DNA of 64,000 nt from positions 4,743,989-4,807,988 of the forward strand of contig NW_008706747.1 in NCBI RefSeq assembly GCF_000327385.1, written 5' to 3'. The notes beneath the pieces were generated by a model that was not told the origin of the DNA, ran no database searches, and saw only the letters and a program-made list of their open reading frames with translations. Below, piece after piece: positions 36,300-47,884 of the stretch (within the stretch, counting starts at the first letter, position 1; every line of letters starts with the position of its first letter). The DNA is from Lottia gigantea. Its lineage: Eukaryota > Mollusca > Gastropoda > Lottiidae. The translations under genes and the position numbers were made by a program.

Positions 36300-39200
36300 A
36301 TGGCTGATGAGAAAATGAGTCCACCAGATACATCCAACTATTCTCAGACTATTTCTGCCATTTCTCTTCCAACTTACAAGGAGTCAGGTAAGTTTGATGC
36401 TGGTGATAACGATAACCAGGACTGATCGCCAAATTTAACAAAAATCTGACAACAAGTAACTGTTGCTAGAGTTGAATTTTACTTTGAGAAATACCACAAA
36501 ATAGGACCATATCTTTTTTTGAACGGTCAGTCATGAATGATAAATAAAGTCCAATTATCAGTGCAGTACTGGCAAATTAAGTAAATCTAAAACCTTGGTG
36601 GTCGTTAAACTTACATGGTAGTTTGTCTGAAAATGTGTTGAATTGATATCAAATCAATACACCTATAATCTGTTTTATTTCATTTCTGTTTTAGAAGCCT
36701 CCACCTCTAACAAGACAACATTCAGTGAAGCTTCAGCCACTTTAACTGATGCTCCTTCAGGTAATAGTCTGCCTTTATTTACTCCAAATTACTAGTTTAA
36801 ACAGTCACCTGGTATCAATCTCCATTAAGTGTAGTTATGTTGTAGTCATATTTCTGGCACCTCAGCCAGTGCTTTCTTGTGTCTCTAGCTAGTAAGAAGA
36901 GAACTAGCACTCACCACTTACTCTTACTCTACATGTACTAGAGCTCATTTCTTGGGGTTTACTTTCCAATATGTGGTCTTAATGTTAGCAATTGACTATA
37001 GCTCATCTCATACTGTCAAGACATGTCTTGGATACACAATCTTCATCAGGACAGCTAGTTTAGTGAACAAAAAATTTGTTTATTTTTCAGCGACGTGTAG
37101 CTTTCCAGGTCCACTACAAATTTCCTATTCTACTGAAATTACAGAACATGTTTACTCTAAAGATGTCAAAGGTAAGACTTTAATTTTCCTCATTGCACAT
37201 TGCATAGTATTGTCTAATCTTCAGAGATGTTCTTGATAGTTTCCCCTATTGCACACTACAAAGTTTTGCAGTTACAGTTACTGCCAGCAAAACTTTCGGT
37301 TAATTGGTCACTGGTTAGACTAGTCTATCACTGCTTTCATTGCAAAGTTGTCCTGATTGGACACTGCATGGAGTTGTCTTTCTTCATTACATTCTTCCGG
37401 TTGGAAACAAGGTAAAACACTATCTTATTTTGTTGTTTTCCTTGAATAGATGAATTACATTCTGCTGACAAACTGTCATTGCTTTCATGCTGGTGGAATT
37501 ATTACACACTGATAAATTCATGATAATCGTGTTCAAGCTTGTTTAAAATAATCTTTGTAATGTTGTTTCAGATGCAACATCTCTACCAGGAAATTGTGGG
37601 CTGTATAACTTAGGAAATACATGTTTCATGAACTCAGGGCTACAGAGTCTGCTAGCTTCAGACCAGCTGGTGAAATTCTGCCTGGAAGCACTAGTCATAA
37701 GTCCGGAACTACAAGACACGTTATTAGGAAGGTTTAAGACACTAGTTATGAAGATTTGGTCGGGAGAATATTCAGTGATATACCCCAGAGATTTTAAAGA
37801 TACACTTAGTTTATATCACAATCAGTTTCAAGATTATAGACAGGTAGGAAGAATGTTTTTTTTTACGTTCTTTTGCCATTTAAGTACCATTTCCAGGATT
37901 TTGTTGAAATATCCTCAAATTTGAACTGATCCCAAAATCCTGGGCATTGTAATAATTCTATGTTTTGCCATTTAAAGGGATTTTTCACTTAACTTTTAAT
38001 GTAAATCGAGTTAACAGGGAAACTTATAGCATCTATTTGCCCCATTCCAATTTTCTGTGGTTCTTGTAATTACACTCTAAGTGTTTCATGACGTAACCCA
38101 AAAGATCCCTTTATAGTTGGAAAGAGTAGGCAAATGCCTCTGACAAAATTCTCCTCATTCCACACTGCAGGTGTCTGTCATTAACATAATCAGGTGCAGA
38201 AAACTAGGATGTAAAGCACCATTTTATCTCTAATAAACTGTTTTTTTTTTCTGTTACAGCATGATTGTCAAGAATTTTTGGCTCTACTTTTGGATTCTCT
38301 CCATGAACAACTGTTGATGACATCCAAGCATTCAGCCATAACTGACCAATCAAAGGCATCTTTACAAACTGATGAAACACATCTCAGCCAATCAGAATCT
38401 TTGACACAATGCTCAACTGATCTCTCTAGTCATCTGAATAACAAACCTTCTCATTGGTCAGGTGCTATAAATACTAACCAATCAGAGTCCATGGATACTA
38501 GCCAATCAAATAATGTGATACAAACGAGTCTGGACCAATCAGATTCGATCTTTGTCGAACCGGAGATTCGAGAAGGTAAAATTAATTCCAAGCAAGCTGT
38601 GATGAACGAAAAAGACTCAGATTCGACAGGAAGCAGTACGGTTACTATTAGCAACATATCGCTACTGTCAGAGGATAGCAACCAATCAACTGTCTCCTTA
38701 CATAGTTCGGACTCAGAACACGCCAATACTTTCACCACTTTGAACATCAAAACTGAAAATAGCGCCAATGCTGTGGAACCTGAACTAGATATGGTTGCTA
38801 TAGAAACAAGTGCTGATACCATGACAACTACTCAATCTGCTATTGCTCAGAATAACACGTCGCCGTCCAAATCTAGTGCAACGCATACATCAGACAATCG
38901 CGAGATCGATACTAAAAATATCATCCAATCAAATAGCCCGAATAAGAACGTTGAAGTAAAGCTGAATAATACTCGAATAACGTCATTGGCTAGTTTGGAA
39001 GAATATTACTCGAAAGATTGTAAAACTTTGAACACGAACATGCTCATTGACGATGTTCTGAACAACGTGAACATAGATTCGGACAAATTTGCAAAAATGG
39101 ATAATCGCTCACGGACTGAGACACAGGTCAATGTTTTGGAGGAAGTGGAAACGGAAGAAGAAGAAAAGTCTGAAAAATGCGATGGGTTCGGTCTCAAGGA

Positions 39201-42200
39201 TACGAATGTACGTGCAGATAAAAAGTCTCGCACTGCATGCGCCAAAAATCTTCCGTTATGTGAAGAAGAGGTTTATAGCGATATAAAAAGATTTAAGATT
39301 GATCAGAACGAGGCAGAGAAAAATGTCCAAATGGAGGCGATGCAGAAATTCCGTAAAAATAAATCAAACATCAGAGACGACTTGTCACGAAGGTCGGCGA
39401 CCCCTGATAGTCTGATGGAGGTCGAAGGTGAAAGTTCAGATGAGGAAGGGGAAGTGACATCACGAAGTTCGACTGTTGATGATATACCTTCTGTACCTCC
39501 AGTGTTAGAGAGCTATAGCGAGAATGACGAACTGGAAGCTGATAAAGCCTGGGATGACTATATCACAGAAAATAACAGTGTGGTCGTTAACTCATTTCAA
39601 GGACAGTTCAAGAGCACTGTAAGAAAAAGATTTTTCAGGAGTTTTAGAATCTATATAAAATATATGTATATTTTCTGCTTCCTCCTAAAATGTCTTGGCT
39701 TAGCTGGCGACTGGCGATCGCATGACATTTTTGCAGTGAGAGTTATATGACGTTTTTCACGGCATCCAAACGAACGCCTCAGAGAGGAGAAAGCACAAAA
39801 TTCTCCAACTAGATAAAACTTTTCAGCAGTGCTTTCAAAAATTGTATCAAAAACCTCTTATATTTTTATATTTGTAGATTGTGTGTTCCGAGTGTAGCCA
39901 TATCTCAGTGACATTTGAACCGTTCATGTATTTATCTTTACCTATACCTAGAGCCTTAGAACGACAAATATGTAAGTATATCAGCTATCTTTAATTAACT
40001 TTGATTTAACAAATCAAAAAACATGCAACTAAAATGACAATGCACTTGTGGTTAAGGGTCATGCTATGTTTTCCTTAGCATCCCATAACGAGGCGAGTTT
40101 ATATATTTTTGTAAGTTACTTTAGTGTCAAATCCATTTAAATGTCTAATCCTGCCCTAATTTATCTCTAAAACTAGCCCTTATTTTTGTCGATGAGTGTT
40201 AGTCAGCTACTGAAATCTAGTTATCGGATGGGACATTAAACCAAGGCGCTGTGTGCTACAGGCTGTGCACATGAAAGATCCCTTGACAGTTGTAAATGGA
40301 AAAAGAGCAGGCTAATGCCGCTGTCATGACAAAATTTTCCTCATTGCACACTGCATGGAGTCTGCCTGTCTTCATTAGCCCATAATGTGCAGAAAAGTAG
40401 GATGTAAAACTCCATTCATTTCATAATTTTTTGCAGGTGTGATAATAATGCGACCAGACTACCCTCCAACTCGATATCTGTTAAACATGTTTAAAACAGA
40501 CAACGTGGCTAAACTACGGAAACAAATTAAAGATCTGACCAGTCTACCTGACGGTGATATCATCATAGCTGAAGTCTTGGATTGTCACATCTCACGCTTA
40601 CTGGTGAGTTTCTTCATTTCTTGATTCAAAACTGGAAGCCATTGTGGTTCAATGAGTAAGACGCTTTCCTGCTAACCAGGAACTCAATTAGAACTAGCTT
40701 CCTCCTTCTCAATTTTTCTGAGGAATTTAAATGTTTTCTTCAGGATGACAATATTTTGCTGCGATATGTGAACGACTCGACAAGAAAAATCTACGCCTTT
40801 GAGATGATGACACCTGAGAAATTACCAGAGTTACCTCCCACTACAGTTGCCATGGAAACCACAGTAGTTTCAGCCAATCAGGATTCAGATTATTCCATAC
40901 CACCAATCGCCAGCGAACCTGGAGATATTTTTAGTGCAATGGGAACGTTTTCTCCCAACACATTTGACCAATCAAGGCACAGATCTTTCAGCAGCAAATC
41001 AGAATCGAGTACTGATTTGTCAATTGGCCAATCAGGGTTCATTTCTGCGCCAGACACTGCCGGTAAATATTTTTATAATTCGTCAAAGTCGATCAATTTT
41101 GTCATTTACTTGGTTATGTCGATTAAATGGTGGTTGTGGGTTCTAATCTTTGTAGGCATATGAAAGTCTGGTGACCTTGAATTAGTCTTCTTCAATTTAT
41201 ATTCCTTCAGGGACTGGAATGTGGGAATGGACATCTCATGATGAACGTATCAACCCTCTACCAGGACCGTCCTGGTCTGACAATATCTATGATCAGCCTA
41301 TTGGCCCCGCCCCTCGGTCCAGCCCTGTCAATTTCTCGACAGCGACGCCTGGTGACGGAGCTACAAGTATGTGTGGTATCGCAGACCAATGGAAATCATG
41401 TGCTATTTGTTTAGAGGAGTACGCAGACAATGCTCTGTTGATCCATAGTTCCTGTGGTGGAACTTTCTGTGATAACTGCTTGGAGGTGAGTAGTGGGAGG
41501 GGCTTTAGGATTGATTGACATGCTAAAATGATAGTGTGCCTTTAATGATGGGAAGGGGTCTAAAGAATTGATTGACATATTTAGATATATATGGGTGCAT
41601 GCATGTTAAAAGTGGGAGGGGCTTAAAGGATTGATTGATATATGCACCTATTTGATTGACATGTCAATGGGGTTATTAATGATTAATTTGTTTATTTCAG
41701 ATGTCGATGAAACATAGTAGTGATAATGTTCATTGCTGTCCTGTAAGTTTTATTTATATGTGTTTTAAATATATACACATTACTGCTTCCTTCACAATTG
41801 CACACTGCATGGTGTTGCCTATCTTCATTAGCCCAATTGGGAGCAGAAAAGTAGGGTGTAAGACATTATTTAATTTGATTCATTTGTTGCTTTAAAATCT
41901 TTTAAAATTTTACTGAACTTTTTTAATTGAATCTGAACTAAAAAGGACAGAGTTTTATCTCAATCTGTTCATTGAATTTTGAATGCTACTTAAAGCAATA
42001 CAAAATTGAAATTTAGAAATTTAAAATATTTCGATTCAATTTTCAGACTTGTCAGTCACCAGCCAATAAATGTGAAGATTTTTTACCATTAACAAGCTCA
42101 AATGGACAAAAACCTCTTTCAAGGTAGGGACATACTGATTTTAAAATTGAATCAGAAAATCAGAAAACAGTATACAGTGAGTCAGCATATGGAAGTCATC

Positions 42201-44682
42201 TTTCCTTGTTATTCCAGTCGACTCAGCTGTAAATGGGTAAAATAATCTGGGAAAGATCAAAGCCAAGGATTGGCCCAGGATCAGCTGGTAGAAAGGACCC
42301 TACCTGAACTCAAGTTGTTCTCCTTGTAAAAATTTGTTGTTTTTTTCTACCAAATAAACATATTTTCCCAAATATCTTTTGAAAATGTCCATGTAAAATA
42401 TTTCAGGATTCTTGCCATTCCTGTGTGTCAGAGATACCTAAAAGACGGAGAAGCTACGTTATTTAATCACCCGAATATAGTCTATCTACCCAGTCAGGTG
42501 ACAGGACAATCTTTATATAGTATTGTCAATACAGTGCTGCCACCTGGATTGGTGTATTCCGTTCTACTCACAGACGGACAGGTTCGTACTTCTTCTTTTA
42601 TTTGCATCAGGAAATTTTTGCTAGAAGATATTGCACTGAAAGCAGAGGATATGAGTTTATTTGGTACCCTGAACAAGTCTTTGCTGAAAGATATTACACT
42701 GAGCATGGAGGGCTCTGTAAGTTAAGATGTTTGCTCTTTAAGATAGTACAGCATATGTTGAGATGATACCCTTAGATTTGTTAACCCCATTTATCTGGAT
42801 TAAAAATCAGGATGTAAAACTCCATTTTGAATTATTTCAGGGTAAACACTGTTCCCGATGTCAGTACACTGATCATTGTAAAGGATGTGTAATGAGTCGA
42901 GAAGGGGAAATAACTCTACAACCAGGTGACCACCTCGCTGTCGAGATCGAAGAGCTCGATCAGATCGTGGAATCATTGATTGATCATGTGACCATGAATG
43001 ACCTCCGACCTGACGAACCTACAACTATTTACGACTGTTTTACTGCCTTTACTCAATGGTAAGAATCAAAGTTTTTAAGCCAAATCTACTTTCTGTTTCA
43101 ATATCAAGATTTGATTGGTTTAAAATATATACATTAGAATGCGACTGTGTTAGAAAACTTGTTAGATTACAATGTAGATGAAAAGAATCAGAGAAAAAAA
43201 TAAATACAATAATATCTATTTTAATTAGCTTGTCCAATATCTAGACTCTTGCCGTCTTGATGTGTTCGAGTATGATGTAATTTGAACTATGATTTTGTCT
43301 GTTTTCTAGCGAGGATGTAATTTTGACTAAACAATGTTTTCTGATTTTCTAGCGAGGTGTTGGATGAACAGAATCCCTGGTACTGTCCCCAGTGTCGTAA
43401 AAACCAATGTGCTAACAAGAGAATGACAGTCTGGCGCTACCCTGATACTCTTATAGTTCATCTTAAACGGTACTATTTCTTTTCTTAATCATTTCTCTTA
43501 ATATGCCGTCAATTTTGATTAAGAAAAGGCATCAACTCCATTGACTGTTTACTTGGGGAAGGGTCTCAACCTAAACATCTTCAGGTTGACCTCTATTTCT
43601 AAAACTAGCTGTCCTGATGAGGATTGTGTATCTGAAACACATATCAGCAGATGAGCTCTGTTCAATTAGCTAACATTGTCTTATATTGAAATGTTATATC
43701 CAACTGTCCTGATAAGGATTGTGTATCTGAAACACGTGTCAGTAACAGGTGATCAGCTTCAGTCAATGAAAGTAGAAACCATGTCAATAATTTTCCTGTT
43801 TTTTTTCCAGATTTGTCTTTCATGAATTTTCTAGTACTAAAATAGATAATCCTGTGATATTTCCCCAGAAAAATCTGGATTTAACAGATTTCTTGTCCGG
43901 ACCTAAAAATACTGATCTACAGTATGATCTCTATAGTGTCGTCTGCCATTTTGGGGGTGAGTTTATTTTGCTTCTGAAATATTTCCTTTTACGTTTTTTC
44001 AAGCATTAATTCTGCAAGGGTTCTGTGGGATAAGCTGGTTCTTTGGCAAACCTCAACCATTTTTCTAATACAATTCCTGTTTATTCAGGCTCTAACTCTG
44101 GCCACTATACAGCCTACTCTAAACACCCGATCTATCAGGAATGGTTTTACTATAACGACGAGACGGTCACCAAACAAACTCCTAAACATGATGAATACAG
44201 CAGTGGCTACGTTCTCTTCTATCAGAAACAAGGTAAGATGGCTGGCTGATATTTGAGGTGGCACAGAAATTGGCACTCTAGTTCCAAACAAGCTGGCTGT
44301 CTTGATAATGGATTGCATATCAGAAACTAGGTGAGACAACTGGGCAAGATGGCTAGCTGATATTTCAATCAAATTTTATCTTCCCTCCTGGGTTGCTTCA
44401 AAACTAAAACCCAACTTTTACAAGGATAATAACTTGATCCTGTCCACCTGCTGGAAGCTCTATAACTCAAAATATTTTTATCTTCCAGGCTCCAGAGTGA
44501 AAATTACTCCTCCAGTAAAACACGAACTAAATGACATAGCTGGTGCCGTTGGAACGTCAATCAAGACATCAAATCAATCAACAGCAACCAATCAAATAGC
44601 AGCAACATCAACCATTGTAGCGTCAACGATGACGTCTGAAGATACCTCGGAACCTCAGCATTCCTTCGATTTTTACTCCTAA
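36300..44682 (+). CDS. USP-family deubiquitinase with inserted RING-like finger
   Basis: Cysteine protease of the USP4/11/15/19/32 clade, removing ubiquitin. Seventeen exons give 1277 residues: 36300-36387, 36695-36760, 37091-37171, 37572-37843, 38260-39618, 39878-39971, 40437-40603, 40744-41062, 41211-41485, 41701-41742, 42047-42123, 42407-42581, 42841-43058, 43353-43469, 43811-43956, 44089-44232, 44489-44682. The Cys box is GLYNLGNTCFMNS (Cys96); HDCQEF is at 170-175. A 453-codon exon, Ser/Gln/Asp-rich, splits the domain. An internal Ubl-like region follows (about 655-740). A RING-like finger lies at 879-923 (C879, C882, C897, C902, C905, C920, C923) with Gly899 at the usual His position. 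USP zinc pairs (HCSRC, HCKGC, WYCPQC) and the His box SGHYTAYS (His1171) with YYNDE complete the fold. The first USP residues are far downstream of the Met, so the N-terminus could be extended by missed exons. Confidence 0.88.
37181..37405 (+). mobile_element. Stacked SINE fragments in USP intron
   Basis: Three partial copies of the 'cctcattgcacactgcatgg' + 'ttgtctttcttcatta' segment lie in a row (about 37187, 37243 and 37353), so the segment was duplicated locally or inserted repeatedly. They lie in the intron before the catalytic Cys exon. Confidence 0.6.
37975..38125 (+). mobile_element. Half copy of long inverted-repeat element (family A)
   Basis: Matches the left arm and centre of the element at 54056-54352: 'cccattccaattttctgtgg', 'ttcttgtaatt', 'ctaagtgtttcatgacgt'. 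A SINE tail follows at about 38140-38225. Confidence 0.6.
40195..40428 (+). mobile_element. SINE, 5'-truncated, ends at a splice acceptor
   Basis: Plus-strand copy lacking the tRNA head. It has 'atcggatgggacattaaacc', 'gcacatgaaagatcccttga', 'attgcacactgcatgg', 'gcagaaaagtaggatgtaaa', 'actccattcatttca'. Its tail stops about 10 bp before the 3' splice site of USP exon 7 (exon start 40437). Confidence 0.8.
41785..41880 (+). mobile_element. SINE 3' fragment
   Basis: Plus-strand 'attgcacactgcatggtgtt', 'cttcattagccca', 'gcagaaaagtagggtgtaag' and a T/A-rich tail, in the USP intron before exon 11. A tail-only piece (aggatgtaaaactccatttt) at 42809-42828 abuts the acceptor of exon 13 (start 42841). 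Confidence 0.75.
43274..43356 (+). repeat. Tandem duplication of the USP exon 14 acceptor region
   Basis: Two copies of about 40 bp, each running from 'gatgtaattt' to 'ttttctagcgag'. The second copy supplies the acceptor used (exon start 43353). The first gives a competing acceptor at about 43311 that leads to an in-frame stop. Confidence 0.75.
43595..43765 (+). repeat. Dispersed repeat, tandem pair (family F)
   Basis: 'actgtcctgataaggattgt' + 'gtatctgaaacac' occurs twice within this block. With 'gatgagctct..tcaattag.taacat', the same words recur at 57885-58012. Noncoding, in a USP intron. Confidence 0.65.
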
Positions 44683-44889
44683 TTAATGATTAATTAACAA
44701 TTAATGGTTAACAACTTCATGATTTGGATAGCCTCAATTTAGATTCTGTTTTCAATCCGGGGCACATTAAAATAATATAGATATAGACGTCTAAATATTT
44801 GCTGTACTAAGAGGTCAATTTCTGGCATTGATGATAGGTTAACTCTAGAAAATATAAATTTTGAAACAGCAAAGTTTCAATACCTATAA

Positions 44890-45345
44890 ATTGTGACACG
44901 AAGGGAGGGGGAATGTTTCTAAATTGAAAGGGAGAAGCTGAATTGTGTCATGCTTATTCTAAATTTGGACATATAATATAATCAGACTTGATAATGCGAA
45001 TTGGAAGTGAGGGGACAGATCTAAATTGTAGAGGGAATTGGCTTAATAATTTTACAGAGGGAATGGAAGAGGGCATACTGAAGTTCTAGATTGGAGGGGG
45101 CATGATGACTGCAAAATTGTAGAAGGGGACTGTTCTAATTTGTAGGGGGACGAAGATTGCAAAATTTGAATCTAGCGGACAGTTCTAAATTGGATATGGG
45201 CATGATTATTTTAGAAAATTATAAGGGAGGGGATTGTTTAAATTGTAAGGGTGGGACTGTGATAATTGCAAAATTAGAAGCGAGTTTTTCCGAATTGGAG
45301 GGGGTAGAACCCTGGTTTTTTGTGATGTTTCTGAATCGTAAAGAT
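44890..45345 (+). repeat. Degenerate G-rich repeat in USP 3' UTR
   Basis: About ten loose copies of a 40-50 bp unit such as 'ttgtagagggaat', 'gaggggac.gttctaaattg', rich in runs of 3-5 G. It lies between the USP stop and its poly(A) signal, so it would be transcribed. Confidence 0.65.
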
Positions 45346-45470
45346 TGAGGGCAGGGGGAAGGGAGGGGCAAGCTAGTGTAGATAGTGTAAATGTAAAATA
45401 ATATTGATTATTTATGGTGGTTATTTTGTAACAAGTTTGTACATCGTCTTTCCTGTCATTTCATTTGTTA

Positions 45471-45476
45471 AATAAA
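45471..45476 (+). terminator. USP poly(A) signal
   Basis: AATAAA about 790 bp after the stop, followed by a T/G-containing stretch. It is a plausible end of the USP transcript. Confidence 0.55.
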
Positions 45477-45544
45477 TATTGTCAAAAAAACTACCATCTT
45501 CTTTCTTCCTTCATTGCCCCTTATCATTGAATAGATAAGACTGT

Positions 45545-45625
45545 GGTTCACTTTATCCAAATAGCTTGGTATGAGGTGGTGGATTTTAACCATTTTTTAA
45601 CAAAACACCTTTTTCATGCAAGCAT
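45545..45625 (+). repeat. Dispersed gene-end repeat, copy 2
   Basis: Ordered matches to 31744-31830, including a shared 20-base word ttcactttatccaaatagct. It lies just past the USP poly(A) signal. Apart from this copy and the element at 46369-46612, I see no feature in 45480-46980. Confidence 0.7.
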
Positions 45626-46368
45626 GCACTCACCGGATCCAAGTGTGTGCTATCTTTACAAAACATTTGTCAGTTAGAAGATTATTTTGTAAGGATTGGA
45701 AACTTGACAGTTTGTGCATTAAAATAAATATAACTAGCAAACTTCAATAGGGACACAGGCTGAAATAGGTCAGTTGTCTGAAGATAGCATAGCATGAAAC
45801 TCTAAGTAACATGTTTCAGGTTCTGTTTTACTATTTTTATAACTCAAGAGAGTTGTCTGAATGTCGCATAGAGTGGATAATTGAGTAACAACATGTTTCA
45901 GGTTCTGTTTTAATATAACCAGTAATAATATGATAAAAAATATAAGCTTTAAATGATAAAATCATCTTAATATATTCCTTGCCACCTAATATAGGCCAAT
46001 TTCTCTTCAAAGAATTGAAAATAAGCTTTTAACAGTCCATTAAGCCCCCTTGTTTTGACGCGAGGAAATTATGATGCTACAGGCATATAAAATATATTGG
46101 ATTATGCTCCCAATTATAAATAAATTGTAAATTAACAACATTTGGAAAGAAAATCATAAAATTGTGATCTTAATTATAAATGCCAAAATAAAAAAATATC
46201 ATCAATCGACATGTTTAAAATACTGATTAAAATAATTATAATATATCCATAGAAATTACAAGCTTATTATGTGAATTGTAACTCCTGTTTTCCAAACATA
46301 TCATATTACTTATGGTGGTCACTTGATTGACCAGTTCTGCTCTTTCAGGATTCATGTAATCAACTGGC

Positions 46369-46612
46369 CGCGTATTCTCGAAACGATCTTAGAGCTAGGA
46401 TGTCCTAGGTTCTTATCTTCTAACATTGATTCTAGGATATCCTAGGTTCTTATCTTCTAACATTGATTCTAGGATATCCTAGGTTCTTTTCTTCTAACAT
46501 TGATTCTAGGATATCCTAGGTTCTTATCTTCTAACATTGATTCTAGGATGTCCTAGGTTCTTATCTTCTAACATTGATTCTAGGCGCTGAGATCGTTTCG
46601 AGAATACGTAGC
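46369..46612. mobile_element. Inverted-repeat element enclosing a 37-bp minisatellite, copy 1
   Basis: The ends 'cgtattctcgaaacgatctt' and 'gatcgtttcgagaatacg' are inverted repeats of about 30 bp. Between them lie five copies of a 37-bp unit, GATTCTAGGATATCCTAGGT followed by TCTTATCTTCTAACATT. The unit itself contains the palindrome CTAGGATATCCTAG. The same architecture recurs at 48107-48706. Confidence 0.85.
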
Positions 46613-46987
46613 CTGGACTTTTAATACGTGTAAAATTAATTTGGAACAGTGTTTAAATGCGTTCCACATGTGCCAAAAAAATAGTAGGTGCAGACAGAAT
46701 TCAAAATGGTGGAGAATGAAATAGATGGGAACATTTTTTAATATGATATATCTGGTTCTGTACCGTTCGATTGAAACCTGAATTGGAACAAACAGAACCT
46801 GTTCAGAACTCATCAATCGAGTTCCACCATGGAGTATAGGACAGCATTTAAGATTAAATTATTCGAGTTATCTAATTGGTCGAAATAAAATTCCTCCACC
46901 AATCAAAATCTAACAAATAAGAATTCCCTATAAAATTGAGCACAAGTATTACAATGGAATGCTGATTGGACGAAATCTTCACAAATA

Positions 46988-46993
46988 TTTATT
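46988..46993 (-). terminator. Poly(A) signal overlapping the AFMID stop
   Basis: The minus-strand end AAG AAA TAA ATA contains AATAAA across the last Lys codon and the stop. Whether it is used is unknown. It is the same arrangement as at the Gemin4 end. Confidence 0.45.
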
Positions 46994-47853
46994 TCTTTAA
47001 CTTCATCATCTGTAACAACGCCTGAAAAGATACAGAATATTTCACACTCTAGTGATAACAGATATGGCTTTGATTCAAAACATTAACGAGAGTTGAAATG
47101 AAATGGAGTTTTATGTCCTTCTTTTCTGCACCATATGGGCTAATGAAGACTGGCAACGCCTTGCAGTGTTCAATAAGGAAGGTTTAATCAAAACAGTGGC
47201 ATTAGCGTGCTCTTTTTTTTCGATTTCCAACTGTCAAGGGATCTATAATGTGCGCAGTCTGTAGCACACAGGGCCTCGGAAACCTTATTTTGTTTTAACG
47301 AGGATAAATTATAAAGGAACCTAAACTCATACCTATTTTAGTTGTTTTGGATTATTGTGTTGATTATATTGTATAGTCAAGTAAAAATATCCATAAACAG
47401 TGTGCATTGAAGTAAACTTTGCCCAGCTAGCTTATTCTTTTCTTGAAGGATCTTTACGTGCACAGCCTATAATTCACAGAGTTTCTATTTCTTGTCTCAT
47501 CCAATGGACTAAACACTATCACTGACAGTGGAAATCAGTGAATATACAGCCATCATACAATATAACAGTAAAGGCCTACCTGTGTAAGTGTGTAGTTTTC
47601 CTGTTGTAGTTTTTCCACCACGTTAAAATGGTCGGTATCTGGTATATCAAAATATCGGGTTTTTATTCCCTTGTCTCTTAAACTCTGAAAAAATAAAACA
47701 AACATTTTTGAGGGCTAAATTGGACAAAAAGAAAGAAACAACCATTTTTTAAAGCTCTGAGGATACTATCTATCCTTGACCAAACCTCTTGGAGTTGAGG
47801 TTATACAGGATTATAAGAAAGAGTATATTATTCAAAATTTGTATCCCAATAAA

Positions 47854-47884
<31 letters not shown>

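Noticed and set aside
38451-38822. 123-residue minus-strand frame
   Set aside because: Antisense of the long Ser/Gln/Asp-rich USP exon; no splice sites or family match.
43295-43320. First TTTCTAGCGAG as the USP exon 14 acceptor
   Set aside because: Frame continuation reaches a stop before the WYCPQC motif, whereas the second copy keeps the frame and the conserved zinc-finger sequence.
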